The translations under genes and the position numbers were made by a program. Below the pieces are notes generated by a model that was not told the origin of the DNA, did no database searches, and saw only the letters and a list, made by a program, of their open reading frames with translations. 64,000 nt of DNA. It comes from PALSA-1353 sp036267155. Its GTDB lineage: Bacteria; Planctomycetota; Phycisphaerae; Tepidisphaerales; Tepidisphaeraceae. The number at the start of each line of letters is the position of its first letter. Position 1 is the stretch's first letter. Location of the stretch: NCBI GenBank assembly GCA_036267155.1, contig DATAWP010000085.1, positions 1 through 64,000 of the forward strand, read 5' to 3'. This document shows, one piece after another, positions 9,554 through 17,709 of this stretch.

Positions 9554-9572
9554 GATTAAGAAATCTTAAAGA
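9554..9572 (-). promoter_or_regulatory. Candidate Pho box upstream of pstS
   Basis: Read on the minus strand the site is TCTTTAAG-ATT-TCTTAATC: two similar 8-mers with a 3-base spacer, the layout seen in PhoB-type boxes made of direct repeats. It lies 58-76 bases before the pstS ATG, a sensible activator position. Only one site is seen, so this is a weak motif call. Confidence 0.35.
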
Positions 9573-9605
9573 AATGGCGGGAAGGCGGATTGACGGCGTG
9601 CGAAC

Positions 9606-9640
9606 ACCCGCGGGATGGCCATCCCGCGGCTTTTAAGGGG
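9606..9640 (-). repeat. Stem-loop repeat family 1, copy A
   Basis: A 22-base perfect palindrome (9608-9629, CCGCGGGATGGCCATCCCGCGG) with AAAAG on the 5' side in minus-strand reading. It starts 22 bases after the stop codon of the GlmU-like gene. Copies B (18549-18580), C (20587-20620) and D (29681-29715) share stem, loop and flanks and have the same orientation and location. It may act as a terminator or mRNA 3' stabiliser, but there is no U-tract. Confidence 0.7.
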
Positions 9641-9651
9641 AAGCAGGAATC

Positions 9652-10887
9652 TTAGTGGAGCTCTATCTGCCGGGCGGAATCGGCGGCGATTTTCAGCATC
9701 GCTTCGTCCTCGGCGTCCCAGGTTCGGCCGCGGCGGGAATAGACCTGCTTCATGACCTCCCGCGCTTTTTCCAGCTTGTACGGTTCGCGGGCCGCGTCGG
9801 TCCAGAAGGTGAAGCTGGGAATAAACCGCGGCGGCAAATCGCTGCCGGCCAGGAGGCTGCAATACCCGATGTAGCTTCCGCTCATCAGCCGGGTGCCGAT
9901 GGCCGTCTTGGTGTGATCCCCGATCATCGAGCCGAGGAATCGGCGATCGGTTTCGATTTCCTTGCTGCCGATGTGCATCTTGATCGGGCCGTAGGTGTTT
10001 TTCAGGTTGCTGGTGGTTGTTCCGGCTCCAAGATTGACCCATTCGCCGATGTAACTGTGGCCGACGAATCCTTCGTGAACCTTGTTGCTGAAACCGAGAA
10101 AAATGCTGGCCGCCACTTCGCCGCCGATCTTGCACCTCGGGCCGATGCTGGTTCCGGAGTGAAGGTAAGACAGCGGCGCGATGGCCGAATACTGGCCGAT
10201 ATACACCGGCCCTTCCAGCACGCTGTTAGCGCCGATCAACGCCCCGGCGTCGATCACCACCGGACCTTTGCTGGCATCGAGAACAACCCCGGGAGAGAGC
10301 TTCGCCGTGGGACTGACAATCACGTCCTGCTCGGCGATGAGATGAAATTTTCCATGCGACGGCGGGCGCGGGCGATCTTTCATATTGATCGCATCGGCGA
10401 CGATCGCTTCTTCATTCCAATGGATCAGGTCCCAGAGATATTCCGGCATCCGCGTCTGGTCGGCCCACTGCGGCAGATCGAGCAACCGCAGCCAGCGCTC
10501 GCTCCGCGTGATGGCGTCCTCGCAGCTCAGGCCCGGCATCTTCACATACGCCTGGCGAACAAACTTTCCTTCGTCGAGGGTGACCATCGGATCGGTCGGC
10601 CGCGGAAACTGGCTGAAATGCAACGTTCGCCCGCTGGTGATAAAGGCCGGCTCGTCATCCAGGGGCGTATTGACCGAACCGGGAATGGAAAGCGTTGGAA
10701 GCACGTGCTTGCGGCAATAGTCCGCCATCTCAGGACGGACCCACAGCGTGACCCTCAGCGGTTGAACGTGCTGAATCTGCTTTTCGAGGAGAGTGCTTGT
10801 GCCGCTCAGGAGCGTAAAGACGGGCCGGCTGATCGACAGCGGAGCCATCGATCCCCAAAGCGAGCCTTCAAAAACCACCAAATGCAT
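9652..10887 (-). CDS. GlmU-like sugar nucleotidyltransferase / hexapeptide acyltransferase
   Basis: A 411-residue protein resembling the alternative bacterial GlmU group (putative UDP-GlcNAc diphosphorylase / glucosamine-1-phosphate N-acetyltransferase). The N-terminal half (to about 180) is a divergent nucleotidyltransferase fold; it starts HLVVFEGSLWGSMAPLSISRPV, where the R-P near 20 matches the group. The C-terminal half (about 195-350) is a left-handed beta-helix of hexapeptide repeats (V-I-D-A-G-A-L-I-G-A-N). It has SYIGEWVNLGAGTTTSNLKN at about 291-310, corresponding to the GlmU acetyl-CoA/sugar region. It would act in the cytoplasm on cell-wall or LPS precursor synthesis. The canonical GlmU nucleotide-binding LAAGxGTRM motif is absent, so the exact activity is uncertain. 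Confidence 0.75.
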   Translation of the reverse strand: MHLVVFEGSLWGSMAPLSISRPVFTLLSGTSTLLEKQIQHVQPLRVTLWVRPEMADYCRKHVLPTLSIPGSVNTPLDDEPAFITSGRTLHFSQFPRPTDPMVTLDEGKFVRQAYVKMPGLSCEDAITRSERWLRLLDLPQWADQTRMPEYLWDLIHWNEEAIVADAINMKDRPRPPSHGKFHLIAEQDVIVSPTAKLSPGVVLDASKGPVVIDAGALIGANSVLEGPVYIGQYSAIAPLSYLHSGTSIGPRCKIGGEVAASIFLGFSNKVHEGFVGHSYIGEWVNLGAGTTTSNLKNTYGPIKMHIGSKEIETDRRFLGSMIGDHTKTAIGTRLMSGSYIGYCSLLAGSDLPPRFIPSFTFWTDAAREPYKLEKAREVMKQVYSRRGRTWDAEDEAMLKIAADSARQIELH

Positions 10888-10971
10888 GTCTCAATGATAG
10901 CCAATCGCGCAGCAGAGATGAATTTATTTGCGCGATTCGGGCGGCGGGGTCATCAGCCTTGAGCATCCTTT

Positions 10972-11175
10972 TCAATGAACGGCCGGGGCGGCGTCCGAGG
11001 AAAGCGTGAGAGAAACCGGCCCGTCCTGCGGCGAATTGGCGCCAACCGCCTGAGTGTTGACATCACCAGCGGTGCTTGTCGCAGCGCCCTGGTAAATCAA
11101 CACGGTAAGGCAAAGGGCAAAAACCGCTGCCGCGGACAAAACCCCAAGCTGAACAGCTCGACGTTTCGACATCAT
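10972..11175 (-). CDS. Small single-pass membrane protein, unknown function
   Basis: About 67 residues: a basic start (MMSKRRAVQ), one membrane helix (about 8-27, LGVLSAAAVFALCLTVLIYQ) and a short Ser/Thr/Ala-rich tail, N-in/C-out by the positive-inside rule. I place the start at the ATG 11175 because a GGAGG lies nine bases upstream; ATGs at 11184 and 11172 are also in frame, and 11184 directly abuts the GGAGG. No family is recognised. It stands alone between the GlmU-like gene and panE. Confidence 0.5.
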   Translation of the reverse strand: MMSKRRAVQLGVLSAAAVFALCLTVLIYQGAATSTAGDVNTQAVGANSPQDGPVSLTLSSDAAPAVH

Positions 11176-11344
11176 TTGCTCCATCCTCCACCCGCCCCTT
11201 TTACATCTTATTTTGCGAAGCAGACGTGCTGAAATGTGACCCGCCTGCCAATCTCGCCCTTCCTCCAATTATCTATAAATCAAGATACGAAAAAGGCAAC
11301 CAAAATCGCGCATTTTCTGATGGAAGTTTAACAACGAATCTTTG

Positions 11345-12277
11345 TCATATTTTAGCGTCATCGACCGCCCGTAACATGTCGTAAAGCATTCCCATTATTG
11401 GCGTTGGAATCAATGACTTTTGGGCCGACCGCAGGGGATTTCCGATAATTGCTTCGATCTCCATCGGCCGGCCCATCTGCCGGTCTATCTGCATACTGGT
11501 CTTATACGATCCCATTGTTTGGGTATGCTGAATTTTCTCTTCGATTACGGATAAATCGAAGCTGACGCCAACCGACCCCGCGGCGCTGATTACCTCCAGC
11601 ATCAGGCGACGAACCAGGCTCAGCCCATGTTGGCTTCCAATGATCCGGTCGGTCGTCAAATCCAGGGCCGCCCCCAGCCCGTTAAACGGCACATTCCATA
11701 TCAGCTTGTCCCAGCGGCCAGACGTCAAATCATGCAGCACTTCGCATGGGACCTGGCTGCTGCGGAACAATTCAGCGAGTTTTTTCGACCGATCGCTCTT
11801 ATCGCCGAAATGCTCGCCCAGACGAATCATGCCGTGATCGGTATGAAAAATCTCGCCGGGACTCGGCCGGTTGATGCAAACGAACGCCATCCCCCCGAGG
11901 ACTCGCTCGCGCCCAAACAGTTCCGCCAAAAGCTCTTCGTTGCCCAGACCATTCTGCAGCGTCAGGATCGCCGACTCCGGTTTCAGGACCGGTTCCACTA
12001 ATTCGCGAAGACGGCCGTTGGCCGTGGTCTTGAGCGTCACGATCACCCAATCCGCTTTGGGCATTCGTTTCGGATCGTCGTAAACGTTGATCTGCCGCGG
12101 CGACAGCGAAAAATCGCCGTCTCGGCTGTGGATGGACATCCCCGAGCGGCGAATATGCCGGCAATCACTGTGCATCAGCAGATGAACGCGATGCCCGTGT
12201 TGCACCAGCCGCGCGCCGTAGTAGCCCCCCACCGCACCGGCCCCGATGACCGCGATGACCGGATCGTCCAGACTCAC
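11345..12277 (-). CDS. panE: 2-dehydropantoate 2-reductase (ketopantoate reductase family)
   Basis: A 310-residue cytoplasmic NADPH-dependent enzyme that reduces 2-dehydropantoate to pantoate for coenzyme A synthesis. The Rossmann motif VIGAGAVGGYYGARL sits at about 9-23. VTLKTTAN (about 80-87) supplies the first catalytic Lys position (K at 83). LTLQNGLGNEELLAELFG (about 104-121) carries the conserved N-G-x-G-N. SGRWDKLIWNVPFNGLGA (about 185-202) matches the conserved K-x-x-x-N region of ApbA/PanE. The GTG start overlaps the cobA-hemD stop by four bases (GTGA), so the two are co-translated. Several ApbA-family members act on other ketoacids; the name is by family. Confidence 0.85.
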   Translation of the reverse strand: MSLDDPVIAVIGAGAVGGYYGARLVQHGHRVHLLMHSDCRHIRRSGMSIHSRDGDFSLSPRQINVYDDPKRMPKADWVIVTLKTTANGRLRELVEPVLKPESAILTLQNGLGNEELLAELFGRERVLGGMAFVCINRPSPGEIFHTDHGMIRLGEHFGDKSDRSKKLAELFRSSQVPCEVLHDLTSGRWDKLIWNVPFNGLGAALDLTTDRIIGSQHGLSLVRRLMLEVISAAGSVGVSFDLSVIEEKIQHTQTMGSYKTSMQIDRQMGRPMEIEAIIGNPLRSAQKSLIPTPIMGMLYDMLRAVDDAKI

Positions 12278-13848
12278 GGCGATTTCTCCCGAGCGGCCAG
12301 GATCGCATCAACCAATCCATCGATGTCGTAGCGGGTTGCCTGAACAGCGGGCTCCAGTCCGGCATCGCGCAGCGTTTGCGTCGTGATCGGACCGATGCTC
12401 GCCAGCTTCACGTTTGCCAGTTTTGGCCGATAGTCCCTGCCGAGCAACGCGACGAAATTCCGTGCCGTGCTGCTGCTGGTGAAGGTGATCCAGTGAATCC
12501 CGCCGATTTCCAACGATTCAAGGAGACCCACCGGCAACTGGGTTGCCGGCCGCGTCTCGTAAAGCGGCACATCCTTTACCTCCGCCACCCCGCCGCGCTC
12601 GAGGCGCTGGCGCAACAAGGGCCTGGCAATATCCGCCCGCAACAGAAGAAACCGCCGGCCTGCCACTTCATTTCGCTCGATCAATTCGTCCGCCAACGCT
12701 TCTGCGACGAACGCTTTTGGACACAGATCGACTTTCAGACACAGCTCGCGCTCGACGGCGTGCGCGGTAGCCGGACCAATCGCGGCGATCTTCGCCTTGG
12801 CGAATACGCGGGCATCCTGTCCGATCTGAAACATTCGCCGCTTGGTCGCCGCCACGCCGTTGGCGCTGGTAAAACAGACCCAATCGAATTGTCCCGCTGA
12901 CACGATCGCCGCATCCACATCGTTCAAGTCCGCCGGCTCATGCAGTTCAATCGTCGGCGCTTCGATCACCGCGGCGCCCAATTCCTCCAGTCGCTGTGAA
13001 AGTTCGCTGGCCTGATGGCGTGAACGCGTGACAACGATGCTCTGCCCAAACAGCGGCCGGCGCTCCAGCCACGACAGCGTTTTGCGCAGTTCAACCACCT
13101 TACCAATGACCGTGATGGCCGGCGACCGCAATTTCGCGTCGGCCACATCCTCCGCCAGATGGGCCAGGGTGGAAATGACCGTTTGCTGCGACGGCATCGT
13201 GCCCCATTGAATCGTCGCTGCCGGCATGTCCGGAGCCATTCCATTGTCGATCAATCGCGCACAAATCCGCTGCAGCGATTTCACGCCCATGTAAAACGCC
13301 AGGCACGGCAACTTGGCGATTGTTTCCCATTGAATATCGCTCGCCTCCCCCTTCCCGCGAGCCTGGGCCTGCTGGTCCTGATACGCCTCTTCCTTTTCAT
13401 GTCCGGTGATGAACGTGAAGCTGGAATTGAAATCGCGATGAGTGACGGGAATTCCCGCATAGGCCGGCGCCGCGATGGCGGCGGTGATGCCGGGCACGAC
13501 TTCGAATGGAATCCCCGCTTGGGCCAGCGCCTGGCATTCCTCTGCGCCTCGCCCGAAGACAAAGGGATCTCCCCCTTTGAGCCGCACGACGCGTTTGCCG
13601 CCGCGCGCTTTTTCGATCAGCAGCGCATTAATTTGCTCCTGGGATATCGAATGTGCCGCGGCTTGCTTGCCGACATAGATCGCCTCGGCCTGGGGGCAAT
13701 AACTGAGCAGGCGTGGGTTGGACAACAAATCGTAAACGACGACATCGGCCTGTTCCAATAATTTCGCCCCGCGCACAGTGATCAGACCAGGATCCCCCGG
13801 ACCGGCGCCGACCAGAAACACGATTCCAGATGAAGCTGGGTATTTCAC
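12274..13848 (-). CDS. cobA-hemD: Fused uroporphyrinogen-III C-methyltransferase / uroporphyrinogen-III synthase
   Basis: A 524-residue fusion of two tetrapyrrole enzymes. Residues about 8-250 form the SAM-dependent methyltransferase (CobA/SUMT), with VGAGPGDPGLITVRG (13-27), VRLKGGDPFVFGRG (about 87-100) and GIPVTHRDFNSSFTFITGH (about 132-150). Residues about 265-515 form HemD, which cyclises hydroxymethylbilane to uroporphyrinogen III; VVTRSRHQASELSQRLEELG begins it. Such fusions are common in several phyla. The product feeds siroheme or cobalamin and haem. It is first in a two-gene unit with panE, which has no obvious metabolic link. Confidence 0.93.
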   Translation of the reverse strand: MKYPASSGIVFLVGAGPGDPGLITVRGAKLLEQADVVVYDLLSNPRLLSYCPQAEAIYVGKQAAAHSISQEQINALLIEKARGGKRVVRLKGGDPFVFGRGAEECQALAQAGIPFEVVPGITAAIAAPAYAGIPVTHRDFNSSFTFITGHEKEEAYQDQQAQARGKGEASDIQWETIAKLPCLAFYMGVKSLQRICARLIDNGMAPDMPAATIQWGTMPSQQTVISTLAHLAEDVADAKLRSPAITVIGKVVELRKTLSWLERRPLFGQSIVVTRSRHQASELSQRLEELGAAVIEAPTIELHEPADLNDVDAAIVSAGQFDWVCFTSANGVAATKRRMFQIGQDARVFAKAKIAAIGPATAHAVERELCLKVDLCPKAFVAEALADELIERNEVAGRRFLLLRADIARPLLRQRLERGGVAEVKDVPLYETRPATQLPVGLLESLEIGGIHWITFTSSSTARNFVALLGRDYRPKLANVKLASIGPITTQTLRDAGLEPAVQATRYDIDGLVDAILAAREKSP

Positions 13849-13975
13849 GATACCGCCAAATCTTTACGCAAGATGGATAACCTTTTCCGACTTTCTGGCC
13901 GATGAGACTACAGGATTTTTGAAGTGGACGCAGCAGGGCGGCTGCCTGGAAGGCTGATAAAGAGGAGCGTTTCGT

Positions 13976-14323
13976 ATGGTTGCACTGCTGAAAATGCCGA
14001 CCCATGAATCGACCGAATCGTGGGCGGAGCGGCGGATGTTCCCGCGCAAAGAGTCCCATGCGACCGTTCAGGGCCACCGGCTTGATCACACCATCGACGC
14101 CCGCCAGATGCCCCGCATGAGCCTTATGCTCCGCGATCTGTCCCTGGGCGGCCTCTCGGCCATCTGCGATCGGCCTCTCAGCGCCGGCGAACATCTCACC
14201 GTCTCCTTCCCACAACAGGGAACGATGCGCGGCTGGGACGCCTTCGGCCGGGTCATTCGCTGCGACCCCAGCGGCCTGGGATTCCGCGTTGCTGTGGAAT
14301 TCGATCCCCTCCCCGCCGCATAA
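13976..14323 (+). CDS. PilZ-domain protein (c-di-GMP binding)
   Basis: A 115-residue single-domain PilZ protein. The c-di-GMP-binding signature is complete: RRMFPR near 19-24 (R-x-x-x-R) and DLSLGGLSA near 54-62 (D/N-x-S-x-x-G). The rest of the barrel ends with LGFRVAVEFDPL. The start is supported by an AAAGAGGAGC site about 8 bases upstream. It would act in the cytoplasm as a c-di-GMP effector. A second PilZ protein lies at 58684-59139. Nothing nearby names a target; the next gene is tatC. Confidence 0.85.
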   Translation: MVALLKMPTHESTESWAERRMFPRKESHATVQGHRLDHTIDARQMPRMSLMLRDLSLGGLSAICDRPLSAGEHLTVSFPQQGTMRGWDAFGRVIRCDPSGLGFRVAVEFDPLPAA

Positions 14324-14383
14324 CAAAACCCGCCGACGCTTTCATGCCTTCGCCCTTACGCGCATTGCGCTTACAATCCCGCC

Positions 14384-15337
14384 ATGGCCGAAGGGCGCCA
14401 GGATTTCAATCCCGATGATTACCAGATGTCCATCGGCGATCATTTGGAGGAACTGCGCCACCGCATCCTCCTCGGTTTGATCGGCCTGGTCCCCGCCGTC
14501 CTGTTTTGCCTCCTCTTCGGCAGACAATTCCTGGCCTTCCTGTGCCGCCCGCTCACCAGCGCCCTGGTGAGATACGACATCAGCCCGCAGGTTTACACCG
14601 ATGAGTTGGCGGATGGCTTCATGGTCTACATGAAGCTGAGCCTCATCGCCGCCATCGCCATCGCCGGGCCGTGGATCATTTACCAGCTCTGGAAATTCAT
14701 CAGCGCCGGGCTTTATCCGCGCGAGCGCCACTATGTCACCAAATATATCCCCCTGAGCGTCGTGCTGCTGTTCTGCGGATTGCTCTTCGTCTATTGCGTG
14801 GTGTTGCCCTTTTCACTGCAATTTTTCATCAGCTTCACCTCAGACCTGCCCCTGCAAATGCCGCTGATCCATCAGGCCCACACCGCTGGCGCCACCACCC
14901 GGGCAACATTCGTCCAGGCCGTTTCTGGGAACCCCGGCCATCCCGCCGATTTTCAGATGTGGTTCGACACCACCCAAAACCGCCTGAAAATGTTCATCGG
15001 CAACAAGGTCCGCGTCATCCCCTTCGGCCCGGACAACCTGGTCGCGACGCACTTCACATTGCCCGATTACCTGGATTTGGTTCTGCAACTCCTGCTGACC
15101 TTCGGCCTGGCATTTCAGCTACCCCTGGTGGTGATGGCCGTGGCCCGCATCGGACTCGTCCAGATATCCACCTTGAAGAAATGGCGGCGATATGTCTATC
15201 TGGGGCTGTCGATGATCGCCGCCGGCCTCGCCCCCGGCGACGTCGTCACCGCCACGGTCGCTCTGCTCGTACCTTTGGTCCTGTTATATGAGCTGGGGAT
15301 TTTCCTGGCGAAGATGGGCCCAAAGAAGCCCGCTTAA
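14384..15337 (+). CDS. tatC: Sec-independent protein translocase TatC, with long periplasmic insertion
   Basis: A 317-residue membrane protein, the receptor of the Tat pathway for folded proteins. The N-terminal MSIGDHLEELRHRILLGLIG (about 15-34) is the TatC signature. Six hydrophobic helices follow. ISAGLYPRERHYVTKYIP (about 106-123) matches the conserved loop with the E-R-x-x-V/Y motif, and FGLAFQLPLVV (about 243-253) is the conserved F-G-x-x-F-x-x-P helix. Between helices 3 and 4 the periplasmic segment spans about 80 residues (roughly 150-232), longer than in E. coli TatC (258 residues in total). tatA/tatB are not in the window. Confidence 0.93.
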   Translation: MAEGRQDFNPDDYQMSIGDHLEELRHRILLGLIGLVPAVLFCLLFGRQFLAFLCRPLTSALVRYDISPQVYTDELADGFMVYMKLSLIAAIAIAGPWIIYQLWKFISAGLYPRERHYVTKYIPLSVVLLFCGLLFVYCVVLPFSLQFFISFTSDLPLQMPLIHQAHTAGATTRATFVQAVSGNPGHPADFQMWFDTTQNRLKMFIGNKVRVIPFGPDNLVATHFTLPDYLDLVLQLLLTFGLAFQLPLVVMAVARIGLVQISTLKKWRRYVYLGLSMIAAGLAPGDVVTATVALLVPLVLLYELGIFLAKMGPKKPA

Positions 15338-15355
15338 CCATGGCCACCGTGAGAG

Positions 15356-15724
15356 CTATCGCGGTGGAATCTTCACCGCCAGCGTTTCGATAATCCGATG
15401 CCCGCGCTCGCGGTAGAACTGCATCGCGCTGGGACGGCCCCTGAAGTCCTCGGTGGGAAAAAACAGGACCGCTCCGCCGATTCGAATCAGATCGTCTTTC
15501 TTGAGTTCCATCTCCTAAGTGATCCGCTTGCTGTTCAGGAGGACGCCGTTCTTGCTGCCGAGATCTGTGAGGTGATAACAGTTATTGTCCGGATCAAATC
15601 TGATCTGGAAATGTTTGCGTGAAACGCCGGGGGCCGGAACATTGTCAGGCGGGTCAACGACTTCAGCGGCGGCAGCGATTTCTGATATACGGGGCGGCGA
15701 TTTCGGCCGTGACGAAAACTGCAA
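15356..15724 (-). pseudogene. FHA-domain gene interrupted by an in-frame amber codon
   Basis: On the minus strand the frame reads GVSRKHFQIRF...LTDLGSKNGVLLNSKRIT, then TAG (15517-15515), then E-MELKKDDLIRIGGAVLFF in the same frame, ending at a TAG at 15356. Both halves together make one FHA fold (S-R-K-H, G-S-K-N-G-V, then L-x-x-x-D-x-I-x-I-G), so the stop splits a single domain. The N-terminal FHA strand with the G-R motif is also missing: 5' of it there is only a TTG at 15724 and a stop further up. FHA domains bind phosphothreonine, often near Ser/Thr kinases. I judge this a degraded, 5'-truncated gene. An inverted repeat (15768-15818) lies at its broken 5' end. Confidence 0.75.
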
Positions 15725-15767
15725 CCGATAAAAATCCGATGCATCGCACTCCGAAAACTGCTCGGTT

Positions 15768-15818
15768 GGGGTCAGGAGTCATTTCGCTATGGTAAACAGT
15801 TACCTTATCCTGATCCCC
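15768..15818. repeat. Imperfect inverted repeat GGGGTCAGGA...TCCTGATCCCC
   Basis: The arms are 15768-15777 and 15808-15818 with a 30-base spacer; the right arm has one extra base. It lies at the 5' break of the FHA pseudogene. Short palindromes with GGGGTCAG-type ends are common REP-like intergenic elements; the link to the gene break is inference. Confidence 0.45.
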
Positions 15819-16023
15819 TTATCCCGATCGTGCAGCCCCCGAGAATGGCCGAAGAAACAGGGAGAAACGTACATTATGGATGTCCCCATTTCTGTTGGGC
15901 TATCCCGAAGTTTGTTCTGGACGCCATCCATTGTACAATCGAGCGTATGCTTGGCAGGGTTGGAGGGTCGGTGAGCCAAGCCGGTGTTACGAGGAACCCA
16001 AATTTGGACTTTGCGGAGGTCTC

Positions 16024-16278
16024 ATGGAATCTACGCCGCGGCCGGAAAAGCAAAGTCGTATCGGCGGCATCGTCCGCACTCTAGTGTGGATGCTGCTGGC
16101 GTTCGTCGCAGGGATATACGTAGGTGTTCATCCGGAATGGTTTCCAAATATGACGTGGGCATGGCAGCCCAGTGTAGATCATCCGCCTGCGAGGTCGATG
16201 TATGTTCCGACGTCCGAGCCGACCACTGACAACTCCACGGAGATGTCACAAACCCAACCTTCGCCGGTGAGGCGCTAG
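16024..16278 (+). CDS. Small single-pass membrane protein, unknown function
   Basis: An 84-residue protein with one membrane helix (about 17-36, RTLVWMLLAFVAGIYVGVHP) and a polar Pro/Ser/Thr-rich tail of about 48 residues. A GGAGG at 16015-16019 sits four bases before the chosen ATG; a longer frame from 15880 is rejected because it lacks such a site and reads through low-complexity sequence. A strong terminator follows at 16310. No family is recognised. Confidence 0.6.
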   Translation: MESTPRPEKQSRIGGIVRTLVWMLLAFVAGIYVGVHPEWFPNMTWAWQPSVDHPPARSMYVPTSEPTTDNSTEMSQTQPSPVRR

Positions 16279-16309
16279 ACGACGCCGGCATTGCCACCTA
16301 CAGACACGT

Positions 16310-16334
16310 CCCGCGTCGTGTGACGCGGGTTTTT
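16310..16334 (+). terminator. Intrinsic terminator after the small membrane protein
   Basis: A perfect 8-bp GC-rich stem (CCCGCGTC, 16310-16317, with GACGCGGG, 16322-16329), a 4-base loop and TTTTT. It lies 32 bases after the stop at 16278. Confidence 0.85.
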
Positions 16335-16695
16335 CATGCGCCGGCGGTAAAGTGGGGTTGTGCAACGCGGCCGACACAGACTGCTCGATCTGGGATCAAA
16401 AGCGGCCGAATCCTTGTGGAACGCCATGAACTTTTTGTTTTGGTTCTTTTATGCTGATGAGCAGCGATACTGACGATCCGAACCGTGCAAATTAGAACGC
16501 TGGCCGCCTGGGGGACACAGAGGGGACAACCACTCTCGCCGCCGCTCCACCACAAGCGTTGCCAGGATAATTCGCTATGATGAACCGTTAAGCTAGCATA
16601 CACTAGTCTATATTCAAAAGCGGTTCAGTGTTGTCCAGTCGCGCTCAGAGTGCCCTTCGCGTGCGATTTTGGGGCAAATCCATTATCTTTGCGGC
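16335..16695. other. Intergenic region before argC, no gene seen
   Basis: About 360 bp. Only weak open frames occur, with no recognisable protein. A GGGGACACAGAGGGGACA stretch at about 16515-16532 is repeat-like. The last bases before argC lack a Shine-Dalgarno but hold a CATTAT element close to the ATG, so a very short leader is possible. Confidence 0.4.
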
Positions 16696-17670
16696 ATGTC
16701 CATTCGGGTCGGAATCGCGGGCGTCAGCGGGTATGGGGGCGGGGAGTTGCTGCGCCTGTGCACGGGACATCCGGAATTCGATGTCGTTTACGCGGCCGGG
16801 GAAACGTCGGCGGGACAAAAGCTTGTCGAGCGATTTCCGGGGATATCGGCGAAGCTGGCGGAGCTTGTCATTCAGAAATGGGATCCCGATCGGCTGCCGA
16901 CGCTGGATATGTTGTTCGCGTCGCTGCCGACGGGGCAATCGAAATCGGCGCTGGCCAACGTGGCGAAGGGTATGAAGATCGTCGATGTGGGCGGGGATCA
17001 TCGGTATGTGGCTGGCTGGGTGTACGGACTGGCGGATGTTTGGCCCCAGAAGATTCGGTCGGCAACGCGCGTGGCTAATCCGGGGTGTTATCCATCGGCG
17101 GCGTTGACGGCAATTGCGCCGCTCGTCTCGGCGGGACTGGTTCAGAAGGGGCAGATCATCATTGATGCCAAGACCGGCGTGAGCGGAGCCGGGCGCGGGG
17201 GGGTGGATGCCAAGTTTGGGTTCGCGGAGTTGAATGAGGACGTTTCGGCGTACGGGCTGCTGAAGCATCCGCATGTGCCGGAGATCGAGGCGACGTTGAA
17301 TCAGCTTTCCGGCGCCGGCGGGGCGAGCGCTGTTTTTACGGCACATTTGATTCCGATGACTCGCGGAATTCTGGCGACGTGTTATCTGCCGGGGAAAGCG
17401 ACGACGACGCAATGCCTGGAAGCGGCCCGGAAGTTCTATGCGGGACGGGCGTTTGTTCGCGTGGTGGATCAGCCGCCGCATACGAAGTGGGCGACCGGGT
17501 CGAATCTGGTGTTTGTTTCGTACGCGTCGGCGGGCGATGGGACGATCATCGCGCTGGGAGCGATTGATAATCTTGGCAAGGGGGCCGCCGGGCAGGCGGT
17601 GCAGAACGCGAATCTCATGTGCGGGCTCGCGGAAACGGTGGGGTTGGAGGGCGTGCCGATTTGGCCGTAA
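16696..17670 (+). CDS. argC: N-acetyl-gamma-glutamyl-phosphate reductase
   Basis: A 324-residue cytoplasmic enzyme that reduces N-acetylglutamyl-5-phosphate to the semialdehyde, the third step of arginine synthesis. GIAGVSGYGGGELLRL (about 6-21) is the NADP-binding motif, including the ArgC-specific G-x-x-G-Y-x-G-x-E-L. NPGCYPSA places the catalytic Cys at 131. HLIPMTRGILATCY (about 216-229) holds the catalytic His. IDNLGKGAAGQAVQNANLM (about 288-306) is the conserved C-terminal signature. I start at 16696 (MSIRVGIAG); an in-frame start nine codons earlier adds residues the family does not have. No other arg gene is adjacent. Confidence 0.94.
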   Translation: MSIRVGIAGVSGYGGGELLRLCTGHPEFDVVYAAGETSAGQKLVERFPGISAKLAELVIQKWDPDRLPTLDMLFASLPTGQSKSALANVAKGMKIVDVGGDHRYVAGWVYGLADVWPQKIRSATRVANPGCYPSAALTAIAPLVSAGLVQKGQIIIDAKTGVSGAGRGGVDAKFGFAELNEDVSAYGLLKHPHVPEIEATLNQLSGAGGASAVFTAHLIPMTRGILATCYLPGKATTTQCLEAARKFYAGRAFVRVVDQPPHTKWATGSNLVFVSYASAGDGTIIALGAIDNLGKGAAGQAVQNANLMCGLAETVGLEGVPIWP

Positions 17671-17709
17671 GATGTTTGGACGAAGGCTCCTTGGGAACGA
17701 GGAAAAACC

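Noticed and set aside
16334..16603. 89-codon minus-strand frame before argC
   Set aside because: No likeness, no ribosome site, overlaps the terminator region.
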